Assembly (NCBI GenBank): GCA_964434585.1
Contig: CAYSVN010000005.1
Span: forward strand, 1 to 35,561
Direction: 5' to 3'
Source: CAYSVN01 sp964434585
GTDB lineage: Bacteria; Patescibacteriota; Gracilibacteria; Peribacterales; Peribacteraceae
DNA length: 35,561 nt
Below, in pieces: positions 13,408-21,162 of this stretch. Both the position numbers and the translations under genes were made by a program. The notes under the pieces were generated by a model that made no database searches, was not told the origin of the DNA, and worked only from the letters and a program-made list of their open reading frames with translations. Position 1 is the first letter of the stretch. Every line of letters starts with the position of its first letter.

Positions 13408-15576
13408 TTATGTAAGCATATCTTGTAACTTATCTTTAAAGTGTTGGTATAAGAATGAAACTCCAACAAGCGAAGCTCCAAGGATCGCAAACCCAATAAT
13501 GCGGTAACCAGTACCTAAGCTTATAACGTCTACAAGTGTTAACTTTACAATGGCTACACACAAAACAATAACTCCAAACTTTCGCAGTCCTTTAACGTCT
13601 CTTATAAATCCAAATATTAAGACAATTAATGCGTATATGGTGGCAATAACAGATGTGCCAACTGCTTTTAATTGCTCTTTTGCTGTAGCGTCGGCAAACA
13701 AACGATTTTCATTAATGGCAAACACGTATTCGTAAAGAATGTACCCTAGTGTAAATACTTGCAATGCTAGCGAGTAAGCATTAAACCCTTCTTGTTGTTG
13801 CTCTGTTAACGTACTCCATACAGAACGGGCAACGGTAATAACGGCAATGCTACCAGCTAATACAAAGAAGGCTTCTATGAGTCGTTGCCAGGCACTAAGC
13901 GTGCTTAACTCTGTATTACCAAGGTTTAATAAGAAACATATTAGCAAGAACACACCAACGAACATCGACATCGATAAAAATTGGTATTCCTCTCTGTCTT
14001 TCATTTTTAACCACCCTATAGATACTCCGCTAAAGATAACTACCAATGTTAAGAACCACCAGAATCCAAACTGCGTGTATAGCAGTGGCTGCGAGTTCAT
14101 GGCTGCAAAAATAGAACTTAGCTCTACTGGCACTGCAAAGTACCAAAGGAATGATCCTATCATTAAAGGCCAAGCATAATTTTGGAATGATTTTTCTTTT
14201 AAGGCTACCGATAACCACATCATCATTAATGCCATTAACATCCACATTACCGCTGTCCAATCGGTCCCAAATTGCATAGGAATAGTAACTGCAGCAAAAA
14301 GGAGTGAGAGTGAAATACTGGTAATAACTAAAGGTTTATCCACACGATTGTTTTTGTAAATAATCATACTGTATACAATAAAGATGGTTGCAAATACGGC
14401 AGCTACAAGTCCATTCCATTGCACTAATGCAGAAGGCCTAAGATGTAACGTTATTAAAATAATAGAGAATGTTATTAATGAGTTTATGATGATCATAAAA
14501 ATATCTGCCTGACTAGAAGCTGTTTTACGAATAGTGTTGTATGCAATTGGAATTGCTAAGTATAACAGGCCAAATATCGCAATAAAGAAAATAAATATTG
14601 GACGACTAATATAATCATTAGCTATACCACCTTGCCGTTCAAGAATAAGCAGTAACCAGGTAACTGTTCCTACATAACTACCAAGATTTAAGAAGTCCCA
14701 CTTTTGTGTATGTGCTAATACTAACGTTACAACATCTAGCAATAGAATGTATGAAAGTAACAACACTGTACTAACATTACCGCCAGCAACAATAGGAACA
14801 ATAAAGCCAGCTAGAATTCCAAATACTGCCAGTGGTTTTGATTTATATACAGCCGAAAGAAAACAAACTAAGCCTGAAAGAAGTGCCATAATAACAAACC
14901 CTCCAACTTCAGGAATCAAATTAAAGGTCGACATTGCAATCCAGGTGACAATATAACCACCTAACGCTCCACCCCCAGTAAATGCTAGCGACCAGTTTCC
15001 ATATCGTTTACGTGTTCTATCTCCAACTAACATTGCAATAGCAACAATGGTGTAACCAATAATAGTAATACCTGTTTCACCAATAATTTGCTCCTCAAAT
15101 GCCCAAATTAAGAAAAAGAGTAACGATGCAACCAGTGCTGCAATTCCAATCCACTGAAACCAGTGCATTCCTAACTTTAACTCGAAGGATTCTTTTTTCT
15201 TCTTTTTTGTAATAGTTTTTACATTATGGTTTTCTGCGACTGCTTTCTGTAATGTTACCGGAGCAGGCTCCTCAAGCTCATTCTCCTCTGCCTTCATACT
15301 TACATCTCCTTCCATCATATCTTCATCATTTTTATTTACTAATTCTTCTACTAATTCTTCTGACCTCTCTTCTTCTAACGTATCTTCCATTTCTTTTACG
15401 CCAAAAATAGACATCTCTAACGGTGAAAACTCTTGTGCTTTTGGCTTAGTAAGTTTAATGTCCTGCTCTTTAGGGGTAACATCCCCATGACGCAGTCTAT
15501 ACTCTAAATCGTTTACTTTTGAGCGCAAAGATAAAACATAAAACAATAAAGCAATAAATGCGATGGTTGCGATCAT
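13408..15576 (-). CDS. DUF2339 family polytopic membrane protein
   Basis: 722 residues. One N-terminal membrane segment (1-15) is followed by a short coiled coil (SLRSKVNDLEYRL) and a very acidic linker (about 55-115). Then come roughly 17-20 closely spaced transmembrane helices from residue 133 to the end. The start of the membrane region (KLGMHWFQWIGIAALVASLLF) and the GxGGALGGYIVTW stretch match the DUF2339 pattern. Function is unknown; family members are usually large single-copy integral membrane proteins. It is probably co-transcribed with the TSP3-repeat anchor protein 3 nt downstream, which suggests a shared envelope role. The upstream region is shared with the divergent pgl gene and carries an imperfect hairpin. 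Confidence 0.85.
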   Translation of the reverse strand: MIATIAFIALLFYVLSLRSKVNDLEYRLRHGDVTPKEQDIKLTKPKAQEFSPLEMSIFGVKEMEDTLEEERSEELVEELVNKNDEDMMEGDVSMKAEENELEEPAPVTLQKAVAENHNVKTITKKKKKESFELKLGMHWFQWIGIAALVASLLFFLIWAFEEQIIGETGITIIGYTIVAIAMLVGDRTRKRYGNWSLAFTGGGALGGYIVTWIAMSTFNLIPEVGGFVIMALLSGLVCFLSAVYKSKPLAVFGILAGFIVPIVAGGNVSTVLLLSYILLLDVVTLVLAHTQKWDFLNLGSYVGTVTWLLLILERQGGIANDYISRPIFIFFIAIFGLLYLAIPIAYNTIRKTASSQADIFMIIINSLITFSIILITLHLRPSALVQWNGLVAAVFATIFIVYSMIIYKNNRVDKPLVITSISLSLLFAAVTIPMQFGTDWTAVMWMLMALMMMWLSVALKEKSFQNYAWPLMIGSFLWYFAVPVELSSIFAAMNSQPLLYTQFGFWWFLTLVVIFSGVSIGWLKMKDREEYQFLSMSMFVGVFLLICFLLNLGNTELSTLSAWQRLIEAFFVLAGSIAVITVARSVWSTLTEQQQEGFNAYSLALQVFTLGYILYEYVFAINENRLFADATAKEQLKAVGTSVIATIYALIVLIFGFIRDVKGLRKFGVIVLCVAIVKLTLVDVISLGTGYRIIGFAILGASLVGVSFLYQHFKDKLQDMLT

Positions 15577-15647
15577 ATAATAGTGGAGGAATAGAAAAAT
15601 TAGAGATCTTTTAACTAACTATAGCGCTTGATACTGCAAAAGACGAG

Positions 15648-15681
15648 TAGCAAGATTAGACAAAAATTCTAAAACTTGCTA
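15648..15681. repeat. Imperfect hairpin in the DUF2339/pgl divergent region
   Basis: Arm TAGCAAGATTAGA (15648-15660) and the facing arm TCTAAAACTTGCTA (15668-15681) pair over TAGCAAG and TAGA with a small internal mismatch. The 200-nt divergent region (15577-15777) otherwise holds only the pgl -10. It could be an operator or a structured leader for the minus-strand gene. Confidence 0.45.
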
Positions 15682-15765
15682 TAGCCTACCTTTTAAAGAA
15701 GAATATTTTATTCTATTTATTAATACATCATTAATATTAGCTGGTACATTGTTTGCACATCAATA

Positions 15766-15771
15766 TATACT
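15766..15771 (+). promoter_or_regulatory. -10 box of pgl (leaderless spacing)
   Basis: TATACT ending 6 nt before the ATG at 15778. TGGTAC lies 18 nt upstream as a weak -35. Confidence 0.55.
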
Positions 15772-15777
15772 TTGATT

Positions 15778-16416
15778 ATGAGTTATAACATACAAAATTT
15801 TACAGATGAAAAAGCTTGGATAAAGGCTGCGCTTGATATTATTAACACTGTACCTGCGGATGGCACTATTGGACTAGCTGGTGGTAATACGCCTAGGCCA
15901 ATTTATGAACGCATGACGCAAAAACTAGGCCAAACATTTTTTGTAACCGATGAACGTTATATTAACGATAGTGATGATCGTAATAATACACACCTTGTTT
16001 ATGAAACAATGGGCTACGCTATTAATGTGTTAGCGCCTGATACATCATTACCATTAACTGACTGTGTGCAGACGTATCATCAACAGCTTGAAAAGCATTT
16101 TAGCACCAGCTCGCCTGATCTTTTTATATTAGGTATGGGTACTGATGGTCATGTGGCTTCATTGTTTCCACCTATTTCTAAGCACATGTTTGGACCCCGT
16201 ACTGCTATCCATACTACTACCGATGTATTTGCCGTTAAAGACCGTATTTCTATTACGTTACCAATGTTAATGTCTGCTAAAAAAGCGATACTACTTATGC
16301 GTGGTGAGGATAAAAAAGAAGCCTGGGACACCATGATTGCTGGTGAAGACTTTACAATGTACCCCATGCTACATGTATTAGAGGAGGTAGAAACTGAGGT
16401 ACTGTTTTTACGATAG
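15778..16416 (+). CDS. pgl: 6-phosphogluconolactonase
   Basis: 212 residues from the ATG at 15778. An in-frame TTG at 15772 lies directly after the -10 and is rejected as the start. Pgl hydrolyses 6-phosphogluconolactone to 6-phosphogluconate in the oxidative pentose phosphate pathway. The sugar-phosphate-binding loop GLAGGNTPRPIYE (about 32-44), FVTDERYIND (about 55-64) and GMGTDGHVASLFPP (about 117-130) are the hallmarks of the Pgl/DevB branch of the glucosamine-6-phosphate isomerase superfamily. No zwf or gnd gene is in the window. It is slightly shorter than most DevB-type enzymes (about 230 residues). Confidence 0.92.
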   Translation: MSYNIQNFTDEKAWIKAALDIINTVPADGTIGLAGGNTPRPIYERMTQKLGQTFFVTDERYINDSDDRNNTHLVYETMGYAINVLAPDTSLPLTDCVQTYHQQLEKHFSTSSPDLFILGMGTDGHVASLFPPISKHMFGPRTAIHTTTDVFAVKDRISITLPMLMSAKKAILLMRGEDKKEAWDTMIAGEDFTMYPMLHVLEEVETEVLFLR

Positions 16417-16419
16417 GAC

Positions 16420-16495
16420 TTAGAGATTAGAGTACAGGGATTAGATTTTTTCTAGGTAATAAAATTATAATCCCTAACGCCTAAACCTTAAACCC
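16420..16495. repeat. Heptad inverted repeat, copy B
   Basis: Left arm in 7-nt register: TTAGAGA, TTAGAGT, ACAGGGA, TTAGATT (16420-16447). Right arm: TAATCCC, TAACGCC, TAAACCT, TAAACCC (16468-16495). AGGGATTA (16436-16443) pairs perfectly with TAATCCCT (16468-16475). The right arm ends 2 nt before the recO -10 box. Confidence 0.78.
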
Positions 16496-16497
16496 TC

Positions 16498-16503
16498 TAT
16501 ACT
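16498..16503 (+). promoter_or_regulatory. -10 box of recO (leaderless spacing)
   Basis: TATACT ending 6 nt before the ATG at 16510. The -35 position lies inside heptad repeat B, so the repeat may influence this promoter. Confidence 0.55.
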
Positions 16504-16509
16504 AGTATC

Positions 16510-17133
16510 ATGTCTCACACTTCAACATTCACTAGTATTATCCTCCATACATACGATGTTGGCGAGGCTGATAAGTTTTGCGTTGTACTAACAAAAGAAG
16601 AGGGGCTACTAACCACAAGAGCGCGGGGTGTACGTAAAACAAAATCGAAGCTATGTGGGCATATTTTACCATTCCAACTATTAGCGCTAGAAGTACACCA
16701 AGGAAAAAGCGGTAACCTTATTACTGGTGGAAGATTACTTGATGATGATATAGCCAGACAGGACGCACCACATATTGCTAACTTACAATTGGCTTCACAC
16801 TTACTAATGGGTCTACTGCATGAGGGCGAACCTGTTGAAACTGTGTTTGATGATTTACAAACTTATATTTGCAGTACTGCCAAGCGCACTAGTACGACTA
16901 TTTACTGTGTGCGACTATTGGCGCAACTTGGTTACCTTCCCAATATTACTGACCATGATGTTTATGGTTTAAATAAAGAAGATAGTGCCACGATTGCTAA
17001 ATGCTTTAATGAGAATTGGACTAACATTTATTTACCAGGCGGCTCGCTTGAAGACTCCCTCCTTAACTTATGTCAGCGTATTGTTAATGAAAACAGTAGC
17101 CGTGCTATTTCTCTTTTAAATTATGTCAGCTGA
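16510..17133 (+). CDS. recO: DNA repair protein RecO
   Basis: 207 residues, a little short for RecO (about 230-250). RecO helps RecR load RecA on SSB-coated single-stranded DNA and anneals strands. The N-terminal OB fold is recognisable: TSIILHTYDVGEADKFCVVLTKEEG, read as consecutive blocks, then RARGVRKTKSKLCGHILPFQ and LLALEVHQGKSGNLI. The helical C-terminal part contains RLLAQLGYLPNI, after which many RecO proteins carry a zinc-binding CxxC. Here that stretch reads TDHDVYGL with no cysteines, so the zinc site is absent. The end overlaps the next gene by 11 nt, giving a recO-Nudix-Nudix operon. Confidence 0.88.
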   Translation: MSHTSTFTSIILHTYDVGEADKFCVVLTKEEGLLTTRARGVRKTKSKLCGHILPFQLLALEVHQGKSGNLITGGRLLDDDIARQDAPHIANLQLASHLLMGLLHEGEPVETVFDDLQTYICSTAKRTSTTIYCVRLLAQLGYLPNITDHDVYGLNKEDSATIAKCFNENWTNIYLPGGSLEDSLLNLCQRIVNENSSRAISLLNYVS

Positions 17134-17668
17134 TCCATTTGCATTACCGCTAAGTGAACATGAGAACGTTGTGTATGATAATCCATTTATCCGTTTAGCC
17201 GAAGAACATGCTACCGTAAACGGTAAAAAAGAATTATGGGTACGGGCATATGGCAGGCCCAGCGTCCATGTATTTGCCATTAATAAAGATGGCGAAATGC
17301 TTATGATTAAAGAAGATCGCTACGGTGAGCCTGAACCGCGCTGGGGTGAACCAAGAGGCTATATTGAAGATGGCGAAGAACCAATTGTTGCCGCACTGCG
17401 AGAGCTAGAAGAAGAAGGTAGCTACACCGCTGACCACTTAGAACTACTTTGCGAAATGCCTTATTTACACCGACGTTTTAACGAACATGTTTATGTTTAT
17501 ATCGCTAAAGAACTTTCACCAATTTCGGTTGAAAACCCCGATGGTGATGTCGTACTTGATACCAAATTTATACCAGTGGAAACACTGTATAAGCAAGTAC
17601 TTAATGGGGATTTTAACCATACTAATTTTATGCCAGCATTTTTACAATACTACCGCGAACTACAATGA
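17123..17668 (+). CDS. Nudix hydrolase, first of a tandem pair
   Basis: 181 residues. The Nudix box spans GYIEDGEEP through AALRELEEEGS and keeps the magnesium-binding REL.EE glutamates. The canonical late glycine is Ser. The N-terminal part (FALPLSEHENVVYDNPFIRLAE) and overall length suggest an ADP-ribose pyrophosphatase-like enzyme, but the substrate cannot be fixed from sequence. Translation is coupled both ways: 11-nt overlap with recO, and ATGA overlap with the paralogous Nudix gene behind. The two copies share the DPFxLPL start, box position and C-terminal LYRELxx, so they derive from a tandem duplication. Confidence 0.9.
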   Translation: MSADPFALPLSEHENVVYDNPFIRLAEEHATVNGKKELWVRAYGRPSVHVFAINKDGEMLMIKEDRYGEPEPRWGEPRGYIEDGEEPIVAALRELEEEGSYTADHLELLCEMPYLHRRFNEHVYVYIAKELSPISVENPDGDVVLDTKFIPVETLYKQVLNGDFNHTNFMPAFLQYYRELQ

Positions 17669-18213
17669 TGATTGATCCATTTAAACTGCCACTTATGGGG
17701 GACGAACGTATTATTTTTGAGCAACAGCAAATTCGTGTTACTGAAGAACGTTTACAGCAGGGCAGCTTACTAAAACAATACACAAGGGTTTATCTTCAGC
17801 CGATTGTGGTTATTTTTGCAATGCCGGACCCTGAACATATTTGGATGATTTATGAGGAGCGCCCCGGTGAACGTCGTAGCCTTTGGAAATTTCCTGCTGG
17901 TAAAATTGAACTTGGTGAAACGCCAGCCGTAGCTGCTGTTCGCGAGCTAGAAGAGGAGGCCAGCTTGCATGCTTCTAGCGCTAAGCTGTTTATGGAACTG
18001 CCTTACAAACATAAATCCCACAACGAGCATCGACATTATTTTATTGCAACCGACTTAACAGATAGCAATATGCCAGCTGCAGAAGGCGAAGTTATTTTGG
18101 ATAAAAAATTAGTGAACGTAAAAGATTTATACCAAGAAGTACTTGATGGTAAATGGGATTGGTCGATGAGCGCTTTTGCAATCTTGAAACTTTATAGAGA
18201 GTTGAACTCTTGA
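17665..18213 (+). CDS. Nudix hydrolase, second of a tandem pair
   Basis: 182 residues, starting at ATG 17665 (overlapping the previous stop) or at the adjacent ATG 17668. Nudix box: GKIELGETP through AAVRELEEEAS, with the catalytic REL.EE intact and Ser in place of the late Gly, as in the first copy. The core IWMIYEERPGERRSLWKFPAG resembles ADP-ribose pyrophosphatases. Compared with copy one, the segment before the box is WKFPAGKIE against WGEPRGYIE. The pair is therefore diverged in the substrate-facing strand and may have different substrates. It is the last gene of the recO operon; a structured GC-rich element follows. Confidence 0.9.
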   Translation: MMIDPFKLPLMGDERIIFEQQQIRVTEERLQQGSLLKQYTRVYLQPIVVIFAMPDPEHIWMIYEERPGERRSLWKFPAGKIELGETPAVAAVRELEEEASLHASSAKLFMELPYKHKSHNEHRHYFIATDLTDSNMPAAEGEVILDKKLVNVKDLYQEVLDGKWDWSMSAFAILKLYRELNS

Positions 18214-18229
18214 AGTATTTTACCCTGTT

Positions 18230-18291
18230 GAGAGCGCCCCTTGCGGGTGCGGTTTGAATATTAACAAACCGCACCGATAAACGGTGCTCTC
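18230..18291. other. Structured GC-rich intergenic element with two alternative folds
   Basis: Fold 1 is an extended hairpin: outer 9-bp stem (18230-18238 with 18283-18291, one G-U), an 8/8 internal loop, and inner perfect 9-bp stem GTGCGGTTT / AAACCGCAC (18247-18255 with 18266-18274). Fold 2 is a cloverleaf: GAGAGC/GCTCTC closing stem enclosing three small hairpins, the last being ACCG/CGGT around ATAAA. No U-run follows, so it is not a plain terminator. It lies between the second Nudix gene and the STAS promoter. Confidence 0.55.
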
Positions 18292-18308
18292 ATCGAGGTA
18301 ATCGTCGT

Positions 18309-18355
18309 TCGAATTTGTCGAATTTGTTGACGAATTAATAAAATAGGTTTAAATT
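18309..18355 (+). promoter_or_regulatory. STAS gene promoter with adjoining tandem 9-nt operator-like repeat
   Basis: Two perfect direct repeats of TCGAATTTG (18309-18317 and 18318-18326) abut TTGACG (18327-18332). A 17-nt spacer and TAAATT (18350-18355) follow. The leader is about 45 nt and carries GGAG (18398-18401) 6 nt before the ATG. Confidence 0.65.
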
Positions 18356-18407
18356 ATTTTTACTGTTCTTTTTACTACCATTTACTACCGTTTCACTGGA
18401 GATTTTG

Positions 18408-18758
18408 ATGTACAGCCTATCTGAAAAGCAAGCTGGAGAAACCCTGGTCATCACTATTGATGATGAAAAAATTATGGATCCACACGCCATTGAAGTGCTG
18501 GGTTCAGATTTTCTTAAAATTCTGGAGGGAGTTAACCAACAAGGCTCCACTGGCATTGTTATCAATTTTTCAAACGTGACGTTTTTCGCCTCAAGTGCAA
18601 TTAACAAACTTATCATTCTTGAAAAGCATTGTCGAGCTAATCAAACTGGTTTGACGCTTTGCGGTCTACAAAAAGATGTTTTAGATCTATTTGCATACAC
18701 CTCTCTCGACCAGATGTTTAAAATTACTAAAGACGAAGAGACAGCCCTGGCGCAGTGA
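18408..18758 (+). CDS. STAS-domain protein, anti-sigma-factor-antagonist-like
   Basis: 116 residues from ATG 18408. A TTG at 18405 is too close to the GGAG Shine-Dalgarno to be preferred. It is a single STAS domain: IDDEKIMDPHAIEVLGSDFL, a beta strand STGIVINFSNVTFF, the phosphorylation-site loop ASSAINKLIILEK, then LTLCGLQKDVLDLFAYTSLDQMF. In SpoIIAA the loop is DSSG; here Asp and Gly are Ala, but the serines remain. This form is, from memory, frequent in Planctomycetes. No cognate kinase or phosphatase is in the window. The gene is monocistronic with its own promoter, ribosome-binding site and terminator. Confidence 0.88.
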   Translation: MYSLSEKQAGETLVITIDDEKIMDPHAIEVLGSDFLKILEGVNQQGSTGIVINFSNVTFFASSAINKLIILEKHCRANQTGLTLCGLQKDVLDLFAYTSLDQMFKITKDEETALAQ

Positions 18759-18771
18759 TAACATCACTGCG
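18751..18771. other. Perfect 9-bp hairpin over the STAS stop codon
   Basis: CGCAGTGAT (18751-18759) and ATCACTGCG (18763-18771) with a 3-nt loop. It includes the stop codon TGA and precedes the terminator by about 10 nt. It may protect the 3' end of the mRNA. Confidence 0.6.
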
Positions 18772-18781
18772 ACGACTAAAG

Positions 18782-18807
18782 AGCCACCAATCGCGGTGGC
18801 TTTTTTT
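18782..18807 (+). terminator. Intrinsic terminator of the STAS gene
   Basis: AGCCACC (18782-18788) pairs with GGTGGCT (18795-18801) around a 6-nt loop, followed by a run of seven T (18801-18807), the first of which closes the stem. Confidence 0.88.
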
Positions 18808-20191
18808 AAACCTCTCGTAGCATTTCCCAAAGCATTTCACTATAACTTGGGTGTGGAGCGATAACATCTTTTAAACTACGAACATCTGTTTGGTTTCGAA
18901 CCAATTCGCTACATTGCATAATAAGCTCACCAGCATTATGGCCAACAATTTGGGCTGCAACAAGCATGTGGTCTTTTATCCATAACTTCATAAATCCACT
19001 ACGTTCTGTTTCCAGCTGTGCGCGTAGATTTTCTTGCCATGGTTTTACAAGAACATGGTCTGCATTATTTGGCACCGTTCCAACTGCTGCCATTTCTGGG
19101 TGGCTATAAATAATAGAAGGAATGACGGTATCGTCGAACATCTCTCGTGGGTGGTCTTGTTTTTGTACTGCTGCTGCATTTTTACCAACAATGCGTCCTT
19201 GGGTTACCCCCACATGTGCTAGAGCTGATTTTCCAGAAGCATCACCAATAATCCACACACCTTCTTCCGAGGTTTGCAGAGCATCGTCGGTAATGACGCA
19301 ACCTTTATCATCTGTTTTTAAATTCAGCATTTTAATCCAATGTTCGGGTACACTTGGCCGACGGCCCGTAGAAACTAACACCTTTGGTGCGTACATTTTT
19401 TCGCTTGGCCCATTATGGTACGTATAATAAACCTCTTGATCCTCTACTCTATCTACCTTGCAGTTTGCCTTAATCATTACTCCTTTTTGGGTAAGCAGTT
19501 GCTCCATAAAAATCGAAAGTTCTGGATCCATAAAATTTAAAATATTTGGTCCAAATTCAACAATGGTAACCTTCGTTCCAAAGCTGGCAAACATGCTAGC
19601 AATTTCTACCCCAATAAAGCCACCGCCAATAATTACCAGTTCTTCTGGTAATGTTGTTAAGCGTACTAACTCGCCAGAGGTAATAACATTAACACCGTCT
19701 AGCTGTACGCCAGGTGGCACCCACTCAGTAGAACCACAAGCCAGTACTAATTGTCCATAATTAATATCAACAATTTGGCCATTATAGTTCATTGTTCCAT
19801 CGTGATTACGCTGTCCTAATTTTACTAAAATAGAATCCTCGCTATGGATATCTGCATCACCAAAATACATACTAACCCCCGCTGCCTCTAACTGAGACTG
19901 CAAGTGAGCCCGTTCGGTATGAATAATATTATCGCGGCGCCCAGCAATACTTGGAAAATCTGGCTCAATACCAAAACTGCGCAAGCCATACTCTGCAGCT
20001 CTGCGCGACTCATCTAGTAAATTTGCAGAAGCAATCATTGCCTTAGCAGGTACACATCCCCAGTTCGTACAGACGCCACCAATGGCATCTCGTTCTATTA
20101 CTGCACAGTCGACTCCTTGTTTTCTTAACGTCATTGCACACTCAAACCCAGCAGGTCCCGCGCCAATAATAATAACATCATGTGTAGGCAT
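18806..20191 (-). CDS. FAD-dependent pyridine nucleotide-disulfide oxidoreductase (dihydrolipoamide dehydrogenase-like)
   Basis: 461 residues, full family length. FAD-binding GAGPAGFECA (10-19) and the redox disulfide GGVCTNWGCVPAK (Cys41, Cys46) are present. The NAD(P)-binding GGGFIGVEIA and second FAD motif VWIIGDASG follow, with the C-terminal dimerisation domain ending HPSYSE (His447, Glu452), the catalytic dyad of class-I disulfide reductases. The fold covers dihydrolipoamide dehydrogenase, glutathione and mercuric reductases and soluble transhydrogenase. No E1/E2 dehydrogenase subunit, lipoyl protein or mer gene is nearby, so lpd is not assigned. TACAAT ends 8 nt before the ATG. Confidence 0.92.
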   Translation of the reverse strand: MPTHDVIIIGAGPAGFECAMTLRKQGVDCAVIERDAIGGVCTNWGCVPAKAMIASANLLDESRRAAEYGLRSFGIEPDFPSIAGRRDNIIHTERAHLQSQLEAAGVSMYFGDADIHSEDSILVKLGQRNHDGTMNYNGQIVDINYGQLVLACGSTEWVPPGVQLDGVNVITSGELVRLTTLPEELVIIGGGFIGVEIASMFASFGTKVTIVEFGPNILNFMDPELSIFMEQLLTQKGVMIKANCKVDRVEDQEVYYTYHNGPSEKMYAPKVLVSTGRRPSVPEHWIKMLNLKTDDKGCVITDDALQTSEEGVWIIGDASGKSALAHVGVTQGRIVGKNAAAVQKQDHPREMFDDTVIPSIIYSHPEMAAVGTVPNNADHVLVKPWQENLRAQLETERSGFMKLWIKDHMLVAAQIVGHNAGELIMQCSELVRNQTDVRSLKDVIAPHPSYSEMLWEMLREV

Positions 20192-20199
20192 ATCACCTT

Positions 20200-20205
20200 A
20201 TTGTA
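20200..20205 (-). promoter_or_regulatory. -10 box of the disulfide oxidoreductase gene
   Basis: TACAAT on the minus strand, ending 8 nt before the ATG at 20191. It predicts a leaderless or nearly leaderless mRNA. Confidence 0.45.
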
Positions 20206-20355
20206 CCATGAATAGGTCTTTTTTACCACTCTCAAACATATATAAATTCTAGGACTTACAATGTAATTACCACACTAAATAATACTTTACATTGCTGTTT
20301 GGCAAAGTGATAATGTCTGTGTTAACATTACCTCTTATTTTTTCCACATTATATT

Positions 20356-20673
20356 ATGTCTCTTGCTCTTAGTACCAATGTTTCTAAAGCTCCTCAACAA
20401 AAAGTTGATGCAGTTACACCAATAGATATGCAAGGCTTTTCTGCAAAATTAATGTCTACGCTAAATCGTGATGGAGATAATATTCAGGTTATCTTAGATT
20501 TACATAATGAAGGAGCTTTAAGCCAAAAAGATGCTTCTTATTTAGAAGGACTTATCGCAAGAGATCAGAGGCTGGCCGAGAATGCAATTTCTTCAAAAGA
20601 GACAACAGATTATCAACGTCGAATAGAGCAATTACGTCTCCGTGGTTTATTAGATGAGACTTTAGAAGTTTAA
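20356..20673 (+). CDS. Small soluble helical protein, unknown function
   Basis: 105 residues, not recognised. There is an unstructured polar N-terminus (1-22), then three or four short helices (SAKLMSTLNRDGDNIQVIL, KDASYLEGLIARDQRLAENA, DYQRRIEQLRLRGLLDE). No cysteine, signal or membrane segment is present. The sequence just upstream carries TTGGCA and TAACAT with an 18-nt spacer around 20298-20330 as a possible promoter. It converges on the next unknown gene, and the two stops overlap in a shared TTAA (20670-20673), as in the pair at 12640/12637. Confidence 0.6.
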   Translation: MSLALSTNVSKAPQQKVDAVTPIDMQGFSAKLMSTLNRDGDNIQVILDLHNEGALSQKDASYLEGLIARDQRLAENAISSKETTDYQRRIEQLRLRGLLDETLEV

Positions 20674-21074
20674 TTTAAGGAGGTATTGGGAGGAAATTTT
20701 ATATCAGAACGACTATTGATTAAGTCAAATAAATCTAATCTTTCACCCCGTAAAGATCTTATAATATTTCTAACTGTACTTTGAAACACTGGTATCTGTT
20801 CTGGTGCAACATTTACAGGCATTTTTTCTGAAATATTTTCTAACATAGCGGTAATTTTATCTTCATCTCTGCTAACTTTTACGCTATTTTCTTGTAAAAT
20901 TAACTCAAATGCATTTGCCTGGTTTATATTGTTAAATATTGTAATAATTCCTTCGGATAATCCAAATGAATGTACTGGTTTACCTACTTGCTTACCCTCT
21001 ATTTCTAATTTGATTTTTTCACTGGTACCTTGATCAGCAAAATCAGATAAAACTGGATAATATTTAGTTATCAT
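20670..21074 (-). CDS. Small soluble protein, unknown function
   Basis: 134 residues, not recognised. The N-terminal half has beta character (KIKLEIEGKQVGKPVHSFG, GIITIFNNINQANAFELIL) and the C-terminal half is helical (EQIPVFQSTVRNIIRSLRGERLDLFDLI). It contains no cysteines, signal peptide or transmembrane segment. It is expressed from a leaderless-type TATAAT 6 nt before the ATG. Its only neighbour in contact is the convergent 105-residue protein. Confidence 0.6.
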   Translation of the reverse strand: MITKYYPVLSDFADQGTSEKIKLEIEGKQVGKPVHSFGLSEGIITIFNNINQANAFELILQENSVKVSRDEDKITAMLENISEKMPVNVAPEQIPVFQSTVRNIIRSLRGERLDLFDLINSRSDIKFPPNTSLN

Positions 21075-21080
21075 AAATAT

Positions 21081-21086
21081 ATTATA
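21081..21086 (-). promoter_or_regulatory. -10 box of the 134-residue gene (leaderless spacing)
   Basis: A perfect TATAAT on the minus strand, ending 6 nt before the ATG at 21074. Confidence 0.6.
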
Positions 21087-21162
21087 ACATTTTTATTTTT
21101 TATTACAAGTATTAACCCTTGATACAATAACTTTGATTTACATATTTTATACATTGTAGCCT

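Noticed and set aside
18806..20191. Naming the disulfide oxidoreductase lpd or merA
   Set aside because: No dehydrogenase complex, lipoyl or mercury genes nearby, and no heavy-metal domain or extra C-terminal cysteines for MerA.
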